A stretch of 6,476 nucleotides of DNA from an uncultured Christensenellaceae bacterium. GTDB lineage: Bacteria; Bacillota; Clostridia; Christensenellales; UBA3700. Location: positions 1-6,476 of the forward strand of contig CABKMX010000062.1 in assembly GCA_902373595.1 (NCBI GenBank), written 5' to 3'. The notes under the pieces were generated by a model. That model was not told where the DNA came from. It searched no databases and saw only the letters and a list, made by a program, of their open reading frames with translations. The position numbers and the translations under genes are program-made. This document shows positions 1 to 6,000 of this stretch, piece by piece. Position 1 is the stretch's first letter. The number at the start of each line of letters is the position of its first letter.

Positions 1-434
1 ACGTCGGGATAGACGTGTCCGCTCAGGTGTCGACGATGTCCTTCTATGTGACGTCGCTCGTGTCCTTCATCACGTTGCTTTGGGTGTGCATGCCCTACAA
101 CAAGGAGAGGCTCTACCTGCTCGCGATGTGCGTCGTCGTATACATTGCGGCGGTGTCGGCGACGTTCGTGCGCGACATTTTGTCGCTCGCGGCGCTGACG
201 ACGGAGATGACGTGGAACATCGTGTTCATATTGCTCGCGGTCTTCCCGATGATCGTCGTGATGAGGGCGGAGATCGAGGCGGTCAAAAAGCTGTGCAAGG
301 ACGTATGGGCGTTCTTCGGACGGGTCGCGGCGGCGATCCCGGGGCACGAGAAGAGGGCGAAGAGGCGGCAGGAAAAGAAAGCGCACAAAAAGGCGGCAAA
401 GACCGCAAGATACAACACCAAAGATATCATTTGA
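1..434 (+). CDS. C-terminal part of a membrane protein, probably a CtpE/EXP7-like P-type cation ATPase (5' end outside window)
   Basis: The reading frame is open from the window edge (first full codon at 3) to TGA at 432-434, so the gene begins upstream; GTG at 15 is unlikely to be the true start. The visible part has three hydrophobic segments, roughly SFYVTSLVSFITLLWVC, LYLLAMCVVVYIAAVSATFV and WNIVFILLAVFPMIVVM. They are followed by a cytoplasmic tail of about 50 residues, very rich in Lys, Arg and Ala (KRAKRRQEKKAHKKAAK). The opening GIDVSAQVSTM resembles, from memory, the loop before the last helices of HAD-IC P-type ATPases of the CtpE/EXP7 group, which move cations using ATP. No phosphorylation or nucleotide-binding motif lies inside the window, so the family call is inference; the membrane topology is directly visible. 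The stop codon shares a base with the guaA Shine-Dalgarno, which suggests co-transcription or at least very tight packing. Confidence 0.55.
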   Translation, partial: VGIDVSAQVSTMSFYVTSLVSFITLLWVCMPYNKERLYLLAMCVVVYIAAVSATFVRDILSLAALTTEMTWNIVFILLAVFPMIVVMRAEIEAVKKLCKDVWAFFGRVAAAIPGHEKRAKRRQEKKAHKKAAKTARYNTKDII

Positions 435-440
435 AAGGAG
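434..440 (+). promoter_or_regulatory. Shine-Dalgarno sequence of guaA
   Basis: AAAGGAG lies six bases before the ATG at 447 and begins on the last base of the preceding stop codon. It is a near-ideal match to the 16S rRNA 3' end and fixes the guaA start. Confidence 0.85.
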
Positions 441-446
441 CATAAA

Positions 447-1979
447 ATGGTCAACGAAAAGGTTTTGGTCCTCGACTTCGGCGGTCAGTACAATCAGCTG
501 ATTGCCAGACGCGTCAGAGAACTCAACGTCTATTGCGAGATGCATCCGTGCACCATGTCGCTCGACAAGATCCGCGAGATGGCGCCCAAGGCGATCATCT
601 TCACCGGCGGTCCGTCCAGCGTCTACAACGACGGCGCGCCGCATGTCGACAAGGGCATCTTCGAGCTGGGCATCCCGGTGCTCGGCATCTGCTACGGCTG
701 TCAGCTGATCGCCTACACGCTCGGCGGAAAGGTGGAACATGCCGAAACGCGCGAGTACGGCAGACAGGACGCCGTCTACGACAAGAACTGTCCGCTCTAC
801 AAGGGGCTTGAGGACGGCATTTGCTGGATGAGCCACACCGACAGAGTGGAGGCGCTGCCCGAGGGCTTCAAGGTCGTCGCGCACACCGACACCTGCAGGA
901 TCGCGGCGTTCGCGGACGACAAGCGCAAGATCTACGGCGTGCAATATCACCCCGAGGTGCACCACACTCAGCGCGGCATAGATCAGCTCCGCAACTTCCT
1001 CTACGAGGTCGCGGGCGTCAAGGGCGATTGGACGATGGGCAACTTTGCCAAGAACTCGATCGAGGCGCTTCGCGCCAAGCTGGGCGGCAAAAAGGTGCTC
1101 TGCGCGTTCAGCGGCGGCGTGGACAGTGCGGTCGCGGCGACGCTGATACACAAGGCGGTCGGCGACGCGTTGACCTGCATATTCGTCGACCACGGTCTGC
1201 TGCGCAAGGACGAGGCGAAGCAGGTGATGAAGGTGTTCAAAGAGGACATGGGCATGAACGTCATCCTCGCGGACGCGTCCGAGCGCTTCCTCGCAAAGCT
1301 CGCCGGGGTAAAAGATCCCGAGACCAAGCGCAAGATCATCGGCAAGGAGTTCATCGACGTGTTCGAAGAAGAGGCGAAAAAGATCGGCGCGGTCGACTTC
1401 CTCGTGCAGGGCACGATCTATCCCGACGTCATCGAGTCGGGGCTCGGCAATTCCGCGGTCATCAAGAGCCACCACAACGTTGGCGGACTGCCCAGCGTCG
1501 TCAATTTCAAGGAGATCGTCGAACCGCTGCGCGATCTGTTCAAGGACGAGGTGCGCAAGGTCGGATTCGAGCTGGGTCTGCCGCGCGACGTCGTCATGCG
1601 CCAACCCTTCCCGGGGCCGGGGCTTGCGATCCGCATCATAGGCGACATCACTCGCGAAAAATTGGACATCCTGCGCGAGGCGGACTTCGTCTTCCGCGAC
1701 GAGATCGCCAAGGCGGGTCTCGACAGCGAGATCTGGCAATATTTCGCCGTTTTGACCGATATGCGCAGCGTGGGCGTCATGGGCGACAGCCGCACCTACG
1801 ACCACACGGTCGTACTTCGCGCGGTGACGTCCGTCGACGGCATGACCGCCGATTGGGCGAGGATACCGCACGACGTGCTCGAAAAGATCTCGACGCGCAT
1901 CGTCAACGAAGTCAAACACGTCAACCGCGTCGTCTACGACATCACCAGCAAGCCGCCGGCGACGATCGAGTGGGAGTAA
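447..1979 (+). CDS. guaA: GMP synthase (glutamine-hydrolysing)
   Basis: This cytosolic enzyme converts XMP, ATP and glutamine to GMP, the last step of de novo guanine nucleotide synthesis. The product is 510 aa, a normal full length. The N-terminal class I glutamine amidotransferase domain (about residues 1-190) has the oxyanion region FTGGPSS (52-58), nucleophile Cys82 in GICYGCQ, and His168/Glu170 in YHPE. The ATP pyrophosphatase domain follows, with the P-loop SGGVDS (222-227) and VDHGLLRK (247-254). The C-terminal dimerisation and XMP-binding domain carries [11 protein letters not shown] (386-396) and ends in the conserved [12 protein letters not shown]. The amidotransferase motif has Cys85 where many homologues have Met; this is probably neutral. 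All catalytic residues are present and no frameshift is seen. PurA, the other IMP branch enzyme, follows directly. No purine riboswitch can fit upstream, as the previous gene ends 13 bases before the start. Confidence 0.98.
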   Translation: MVNEKVLVLDFGGQYNQLIARRVRELNVYCEMHPCTMSLDKIREMAPKAIIFTGGPSSVYNDGAPHVDKGIFELGIPVLGICYGCQLIAYTLGGKVEHAETREYGRQDAVYDKNCPLYKGLEDGICWMSHTDRVEALPEGFKVVAHTDTCRIAAFADDKRKIYGVQYHPEVHHTQRGIDQLRNFLYEVAGVKGDWTMGNFAKNSIEALRAKLGGKKVLCAFSGGVDSAVAATLIHKAVGDALTCIFVDHGLLRKDEAKQVMKVFKEDMGMNVILADASERFLAKLAGVKDPETKRKIIGKEFIDVFEEEAKKIGAVDFLVQGTIYPDVIESGLGNSAVIKSHHNVGGLPSVVNFKEIVEPLRDLFKDEVRKVGFELGLPRDVVMRQPFPGPGLAIRIIGDITREKLDILREADFVFRDEIAKAGLDSEIWQYFAVLTDMRSVGVMGDSRTYDHTVVLRAVTSVDGMTADWARIPHDVLEKISTRIVNEVKHVNRVVYDITSKPPATIEWE

Positions 1980-1993
1980 CTCAAAGCATTCAC

Positions 1994-2006
1994 CCGGCAG
2001 CGCCGG
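1994..2006 (+). promoter_or_regulatory. Small GC hairpin in the guaA-purA gap
   Basis: CCGGC (1994-1998) and GCCGG (2002-2006) are perfect inverted repeats with a three-base loop AGC, ending directly before the purA Shine-Dalgarno. There is no T-tract, so it is not an intrinsic terminator. It could stabilise or separate the guaA and purA messages, or be chance in GC-rich DNA. Confidence 0.35.
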
Positions 2007-2013
2007 AAAGGAG
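2007..2013 (+). promoter_or_regulatory. Shine-Dalgarno sequence of purA
   Basis: AAAGGAG sits six bases before the ATG at 2020, the same sequence and spacing as for guaA. It fixes the purA start. Confidence 0.85.
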
Positions 2014-2019
2014 AGAGAT

Positions 2020-3300
2020 ATGTTAACAGCAATAGCAGGCATCAATTGGGGCGACGAAGGCAAGGGCAGGATGGTCGACTTGATCTCGAGCGACTACGAC
2101 GTCGTCGTCCGCTATCAGGGCGGCAACAACGCCGGTCACACCGTCATCAATCACTTGGGCAAGTTCATCCTCAACCTGATTCCGTCGGGCATACTTCGTC
2201 CCGAGGTCGTCAACGTGATGGGCAACGGCATGGTCATCGACATGAAGCACTTGGTCGGCGAGATCGAGCGTTTGACCGCCGCCGGCGTCAAGATCACGCC
2301 CGACAACCTCAAGATCAGCGACAGGGCTGTCATCTGCATGCCCTATCACGTCCTTCAAGACTGCCTCGAAGAGGACAGGTTGGGCGACGCCAAGTACGGT
2401 TCGACCCGCCGCGGCATCGCGCCCGTCTACGGCGACAAGTATTTGAAGAAGATCGTCACGATGGGCGATCTGTTCTTCCCCGAAGCGCTCGAAAAGCGCA
2501 TGAAGGGAGTGATCGAGTGGAAAAACCTCTTCATCGAGAAGGCATACGGCGGCGCGCCGATCGACTTTGACGAGGAGATGGCGTGGCTGCGCAAGTACGG
2601 CGACATTTTGAAGCCCTTTGTCTGCGACACCGGACTGTGGCTGGAGGAGGCGCTCAAACAGGGCAAGAAGGTCATCTTCGAGGCTCAGCTCGGGGCGCTC
2701 AGGGACATCGACTTCGGCATCAATCCCTACACGTCGTCGTCCAACACGATCGCCGCATACGCGCCTATAGGCGCGGGCATCCCCCGTCACAAGCTGGACA
2801 AGGTGTTCGGCATCATGAAGGCGTACAGCTCGTGCGTCGGCGAGGGACCGTTCACCGTCGAGATGTTCGGCGACGAGGCGAAGGCGCTGCGCGACGCGGG
2901 TGCGGAATACGGCGCGGCGACAGGCAGACCGAGGCGCGTCGGCGCGTTCGACGCGGTCGCGAGCAGGTACGGCGTGCGCATGCAGGGCGCGGACGAACTC
3001 GCTTTGACCAAGCTGGACGTGCTGTCCTATATGGACAAGATCCCCGTCTGCGTCGCCTATGACGTCGACGGAGAGAGAGTGACCGACTTCCCGCGCGGCG
3101 AGAGGCTGCGCATCGCGAAGCCAATCTTCGAGTATTTCGACGGCTGGAAGTGCGACATCAGCAAGTGCCGCAAGGAGAGCGACCTGCCCGAGCAGGCGAG
3201 GGCATACATCGCCGCGCTCGAAAAGATGGTCGATTGCCCGATCACCTGCGTCTCTGTGGGTGCGGAGCGCGACGAATACATTGTGAGGAAGAGCAAATGA
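2020..3300 (+). CDS. purA: Adenylosuccinate synthetase, divergent Clostridia-type variant
   Basis: PurA joins IMP and aspartate using GTP to give adenylosuccinate, the first committed step to AMP, in the cytosol. The product is 426 aa, a typical length. It shows the GTP-binding loop WGDEGKGR (10-17) with the expected catalytic base Asp12, NNAGHT (36-41) with the expected acid His40, the IMP/aspartate loop ATGRPRR (300-306) and the guanine-recognition motif TKLD (330-333). Several motifs differ from the E. coli-type enzyme: GDEGKGR for GDEGKGK, GSTRRGIAP (127-135) for GTTGRGIGP, and FEAQLGALRDID (220-231) for FEGAQGTLLDID, which puts Leu224 where E. coli has a conserved Gln. From memory these belong to a PurA form widespread in Clostridia, so they are probably not sequencing errors. 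Pro304 lies in the loop that is Arg-rich elsewhere. The gene follows guaA by 40 bases and its last four bases overlap the dapL start. Function is very likely retained. Confidence 0.95.
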   Translation: MLTAIAGINWGDEGKGRMVDLISSDYDVVVRYQGGNNAGHTVINHLGKFILNLIPSGILRPEVVNVMGNGMVIDMKHLVGEIERLTAAGVKITPDNLKISDRAVICMPYHVLQDCLEEDRLGDAKYGSTRRGIAPVYGDKYLKKIVTMGDLFFPEALEKRMKGVIEWKNLFIEKAYGGAPIDFDEEMAWLRKYGDILKPFVCDTGLWLEEALKQGKKVIFEAQLGALRDIDFGINPYTSSSNTIAAYAPIGAGIPRHKLDKVFGIMKAYSSCVGEGPFTVEMFGDEAKALRDAGAEYGAATGRPRRVGAFDAVASRYGVRMQGADELALTKLDVLSYMDKIPVCVAYDVDGERVTDFPRGERLRIAKPIFEYFDGWKCDISKCRKESDLPEQARAYIAALEKMVDCPITCVSVGAERDEYIVRKSK

Positions 3301-4478
3301 AGATCAATCACGGTTTTTTGGATCTCAAAGACAGCTACCTCTTCTCGACGATCGCCAAGAAGGTCAACGCCTACAAGGCGGCGAATCCGGACGCGGACAT
3401 CATCCGCCTCGGGATAGGCGACGTCACTCTGCCGCTCGCGCCGGCTGTCGTCGACGCGATGAAGAGGGCGGCGGACGAGATGGGCGTCAAGGAGACGTTC
3501 CGCGGCTACGGACCCGAGCCGGGCTATGAGTTTTTGCGCGAGGCGATCGCGAACTACTACGGCGGCAAGGGCGTCAAGGTCGCGGCGGACGAGGTGTATG
3601 TCAGCGACGGCGCGAAGAGCGACGTCGGCAACATCCTCGACATCTTCGGCGCGGACAACAAGGTGCTCATCCCCGATCCCGTCTATCCCGCGTACGTCGA
3701 CGCCAACGTCATGGCGGGCAGGAAGATAGACACGATCGAGGGCAACAAGGGCAACGGCTTCAAGCCCCTTCCCGACAAGAGCTACAAGGCGGACATCATC
3801 TACATATGCAGTCCCAACAATCCGACAGGCGCGGTCTACGACCATGCCGAGCTCAAACAATGGGTCGACTATGCGAACGAGTGCGACGCGCTGATACTCT
3901 TCGACGCGGCGTACGAGAGCTTTGTCACAGACCCGTCGCTGCCGCGCAGCATCTTTGAGATCGACGGCGCGCGCGAATGCGCGATCGAGTTCAACTCGTT
4001 TTCCAAGATCGCCGGCTTCACAGGCACGCGCTGCGGCTACGTCGTCGTGCCGCACGAGCTCAAGAGGGAGGGCGTGTCGCTTGGCGCGCTTTGGAACAGG
4101 CGTCAATCGACCAAGTTCAATGGTGTGCCCTACGTCGTACAGCGTGCGGCGGAGGCGGTGTTCACCCCCGAGGGCATGGCGCAGATCAAGCAAAATCTCG
4201 CGTACTATTCCGAGAACGCGCGCGTGATACACGAAGGCTTGGAGAGCGCGGGGATATGGCACACCGGCGGGCTCAACTCGCCGTACATATGGCTGGAGTG
4301 CCCGATGGGGCTGTCCAGCTGGGACTACTTCGACAGGCTGCTGACGAGGGCAAACGTCGTCGGCACGCCGGGAGCGGGCTTCGGCGCGATGGGCGAGGGC
4401 TACTTCCGCCTGACCGCGTTCGGCGACAAGGAGCGCACCAGAGAGGCGGTCGCGCGCATACTCGCCGATCTCAAATGA
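3297..4478 (+). CDS. dapL: LL-diaminopimelate aminotransferase
   Basis: DapL is a PLP-dependent class I/II aminotransferase that converts tetrahydrodipicolinate and glutamate to LL-2,6-diaminopimelate, bypassing the succinylase and acetylase routes to lysine and meso-DAP for peptidoglycan. The chosen ATG overlaps the purA stop (ATGA, 3297-3300) and is preceded by AGGA at 3286-3289. It gives 393 aa starting MKINHGFLDLKDSYLF, which matches the family N-terminus. Hallmarks are RLGIGDVTLPL (37-47), ETFRGYGPEPGYEFLREAI (66-84), VSDGAK (102-107), DPVYPAYVD (127-135), SPNNPTG (172-178), LFDAAYE (201-207) with Asp203 and Tyr206 expected at PLP, and SFSKIAGFTGTRCGY (234-248) with Schiff-base Lys237. 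It is somewhat shorter than the roughly 410-aa plant and chlamydial forms, mainly because of a shorter loop near residues 141-165. An in-frame upstream ATG at 3150 would add 49 residues of purA antiframe sequence and is rejected. Confidence 0.96.
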   Translation: MKINHGFLDLKDSYLFSTIAKKVNAYKAANPDADIIRLGIGDVTLPLAPAVVDAMKRAADEMGVKETFRGYGPEPGYEFLREAIANYYGGKGVKVAADEVYVSDGAKSDVGNILDIFGADNKVLIPDPVYPAYVDANVMAGRKIDTIEGNKGNGFKPLPDKSYKADIIYICSPNNPTGAVYDHAELKQWVDYANECDALILFDAAYESFVTDPSLPRSIFEIDGARECAIEFNSFSKIAGFTGTRCGYVVVPHELKREGVSLGALWNRRQSTKFNGVPYVVQRAAEAVFTPEGMAQIKQNLAYYSENARVIHEGLESAGIWHTGGLNSPYIWLECPMGLSSWDYFDRLLTRANVVGTPGAGFGAMGEGYFRLTAFGDKERTREAVARILADLK

Positions 4479-5119
4479 AGACAAAGAAGCAGGCGAAACT
4501 CATACTCGAGGGCTTGGAGAGGCAGCATCCGGACGCTCAATGCGAGCTCGATTTCGGCACGCCTTTCCAATTGCTCGTCGCGGTGATACTGTCCGCGCAA
4601 TGCACGGACAAGCGCGTCAACGAGGTGACGCCGAAGCTGTTTGCCGACTACTCGACGCCCGAGCAGTTCGCCGAGATGCCGCAGGAGACGCTCGAGAAGT
4701 ACATCTTCTCGTGCGGCTTCTATCACAACAAGGCGGCGCACATCATCTCGGCGGCGAAGGACATCGTCGGGCGGTTCGGCGGCAAGGTGCCGTCGACGAT
4801 AGACGAGCTTACCACGCTTGCGGGAGTGGGGCGCAAGACTGCCAACGTCGTCTACGCCGTCGCTTTCGGCGGCAACGCGATCGCGGTCGACACCCACGTT
4901 TTGAGGCTCGCAAACCGCATCGGCTTTGTTAAGTCGGACAAGCCCGTCGACGCGGAGAACGCGTTGATGAAGGCGTTCGATCCCGAGGATTGGAGCGCCG
5001 CTCACCACGCGCTCATCTTCCACGGCAGATACGTCTGCACAGCGCGCGCCCCGAGATGCGACGAGTGCATGATATCCGAATATTGCGACATGTACGACGA
5101 GACGCAAAAGCGCCGCTGA
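4475..5119 (+). CDS. nth: Endonuclease III (DNA glycosylase/AP lyase)
   Basis: Nth excises oxidised pyrimidines such as thymine glycol and cleaves the resulting abasic site, starting base excision repair. The product is 214 aa, close to the 211 aa of the E. coli enzyme. Visible features are LLVAVILSAQCTDKRVN (33-49), the helix-hairpin-helix LAGVGRKTANVV (115-126) with catalytic Lys121, the catalytic Asp139 in AVDTHV, and the C-terminal [4Fe-4S] ligands Cys188, 195, 198 and 204 with the standard C-X6-C-X2-C-X5-C spacing. The start ATG overlaps the dapL stop (ATGA, 4475-4478). No purine-rich Shine-Dalgarno is seen in the bases before it, so translation probably depends on ribosomes finishing dapL. 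The longer open frame from 3977 runs out of frame through dapL and is spurious. A repair gene inside a biosynthetic run may simply be hitch-hiking on expression. Confidence 0.96.
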   Translation: MKTKKQAKLILEGLERQHPDAQCELDFGTPFQLLVAVILSAQCTDKRVNEVTPKLFADYSTPEQFAEMPQETLEKYIFSCGFYHNKAAHIISAAKDIVGRFGGKVPSTIDELTTLAGVGRKTANVVYAVAFGGNAIAVDTHVLRLANRIGFVKSDKPVDAENALMKAFDPEDWSAAHHALIFHGRYVCTARAPRCDECMISEYCDMYDETQKRR

Positions 5120-5150
5120 CGCACACGGGCACAAAAAAAGACAACATTTT

Positions 5151-5164
5151 GCCGCATATGCGGC
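5151..5164 (+). promoter_or_regulatory. Perfect 14-base palindrome before nfnA: operator or hairpin next to the Shine-Dalgarno
   Basis: GCCGCATATGCGGC equals its own reverse complement and lies in the 56-base nth-nfnA gap. As RNA it can fold into a 5-bp GC stem with an AUAU loop. Weaker pairs could extend it (A5146-U5169, and U5147-U5150 with G5165-G5168, three G-U and one A-U), covering the GAGG Shine-Dalgarno of nfnA. As DNA it could be a binding site for a dimeric regulator. There is no T-tract after it, so it is not an intrinsic terminator. The symmetry is directly seen; the role is inference. Confidence 0.5.
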
Positions 5165-5168
5165 GAGG
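5165..5168 (+). promoter_or_regulatory. Shine-Dalgarno sequence of nfnA
   Basis: GAGG, followed by T, lies seven bases before the ATG at 5176 and directly abuts the 14-base palindrome. It decides between the ATG at 5176 and the in-frame ATG at 5158, which lies inside the palindrome and has no such sequence upstream. Confidence 0.65.
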
Positions 5169-5175
5169 TATAAAA

Positions 5176-6000
5176 ATGAACAAATTGATCAAGATCGACG
5201 ACGTTGCGCCGCGCGTAAAACAATATGTGGTCGCCGCGCCCGACGTTGCCAGACATTGCTTGCCGGGACAGTTCGTCATCGTCCGCGTGGACGACGAGGG
5301 CGAGAGGGTCCCGTTCACCATTTGCGACTACGACAGGCACGCGGGCACGATCACACTGCTTGTTCAAGACGTGGGTTACAGCACTCACAAGATGGGCACG
5401 CTCAAAGAGGGCGACAGTCTTCACGACGTCGTCGGACCTTTGGGCAACGCGACCGATCTTTCGAGTTACGACAACGTCGTCCTGGTCGGCGGAGGCATAG
5501 GCTGCGCGGTCATCTATCCGCAGGCAAAACTTCGCAACGCGCAGGGCAAGCCGTGCACGACGATCATCGGCGCGCGCACCGAAGAGCTGCTGTTTGCGGT
5601 CGACGAATTTCGCCGCGAGAGCAAGGAGCTTTTGATCGCGACCGATGACGGCTCGGTCGGCGTAAAGGGCTTTGTCACCACAGTCCTTCAACAATTGATA
5701 GACCGCGGCGACAAGATAGATTGCGTGTTCGTCGTCGGACCGATGATCATGATGCGCAACGTCTGCGAGCTGACCCGTCCTTACGGCATCCGCACGATCG
5801 TCAGCATGAACAGCATCATGGTCGACGGCACGGGCATGTGCGGCGGCTGCCGCGTCACCGTCGGCGGCGAGACAAAATACGCATGCGTGGACGGTCCCGA
5901 GTTCGACGGGCATTTGATCGACTTCGCCGAGGCGATGAACCGAAGCGGCTTCTACCGCGAGCACGAGCAGGCTTGCCGATTGAGAGGAGAGAAGCTATGA
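5176..6000 (+). CDS. nfnA: NfnA: small FAD/[2Fe-2S] subunit of electron-bifurcating NADH/ferredoxin:NADP+ oxidoreductase
   Basis: NfnA pairs with NfnB to couple NADH and reduced ferredoxin oxidation to reduction of two NADP+ (reversible, by flavin bifurcation) in anaerobes. The product is 274 aa, normal for the family. Order of features: FAD-binding beta-barrel with GQFVIVRV (31-38) and RVPFTI (44-49); NAD-binding fold beginning VVLVGGGIGCAVIYPQAK (101-118); VFVVGPMIMM (184-193); then the [2Fe-2S] site MVDGTGMCGGC with Asp217, Cys222 and Cys225, plus Cys237 in KYACVDGPEFDGHLIDF. A cluster held by one Asp and three Cys is the known arrangement in NfnA and separates it from PyrK, which has four Cys. 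The family is often auto-named sulfide dehydrogenase or dihydroorotate dehydrogenase-like FAD/NAD-binding protein. The GltD-like partner follows with an ATGA overlap, which supports the Nfn call. Direct NADH specificity is inferred. Confidence 0.88.
   Translation: MNKLIKIDDVAPRVKQYVVAAPDVARHCLPGQFVIVRVDDEGERVPFTICDYDRHAGTITLLVQDVGYSTHKMGTLKEGDSLHDVVGPLGNATDLSSYDNVVLVGGGIGCAVIYPQAKLRNAQGKPCTTIIGARTEELLFAVDEFRRESKELLIATDDGSVGVKGFVTTVLQQLIDRGDKIDCVFVVGPMIMMRNVCELTRPYGIRTIVSMNSIMVDGTGMCGGCRVTVGGETKYACVDGPEFDGHLIDFAEAMNRSGFYREHEQACRLRGEKL
5985..5989 (+). promoter_or_regulatory. Shine-Dalgarno sequence of nfnB
   Basis: AGGAG lies seven bases before the ATG at 5997, inside the last codons of nfnA. 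It supports the overlapping start and allows direct initiation as well as coupling. Confidence 0.75.

Noticed and set aside
402..430. Possible promoter for guaA with TATCAT as -10
   Set aside because: The bases about 17 upstream (ACCGCA) do not resemble TTGACA, and transcription would start inside the Shine-Dalgarno.
435..446. Purine riboswitch or PurR-type leader before guaA
   Set aside because: Only 12 bases separate the upstream stop from the guaA ATG, too few for an aptamer. The 40-base gap before purA is also too short.
821..2026. Plus-strand open frame (401 codons) in another frame of guaA
   Set aside because: It is an Arg/Gly/His-rich shadow translation overlapping the intact guaA.
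2023..2790. Minus-strand open frame (255 codons) opposite purA
   Set aside because: It is an antisense shadow of purA with a low-complexity Asp/Val/Arg/Leu composition.
3057..4484. Long minus-strand open frame (475 codons) opposite dapL
   Set aside because: It lies almost wholly opposite a well-recognised gene. The translation is rich in Arg, Val, Asp and Leu with no recognisable domain, as expected from GC-rich codon bias.
5131..5164. Intrinsic terminator in the nth-nfnA gap, on either strand
   Set aside because: On + the hairpin is followed by GAGGTATA, not a T-tract. On - the run of seven T lies about 11 bases past the stem, too far for a standard terminator.
5169..5174. TATAAA as a -10 box for nfnA
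   Set aside because: It ends one base before the ATG, leaving no leader, and there is no -35-like sequence at the right distance. It is more likely the A-rich spacer before the start.
5002..5964. Minus-strand open frame (320 codons) opposite the nth end and nfnA
   Set aside because: It is antisense to nfnA, which has clear motifs. The composition is that of a shadow frame and there is no supporting Shine-Dalgarno or domain.
5176..6000. Reading nfnA as PyrK, the dihydroorotate dehydrogenase electron-transfer subunit
   Set aside because: The cluster motif has Asp plus three Cys rather than four Cys. The next gene is GltD-like rather than pyrD.
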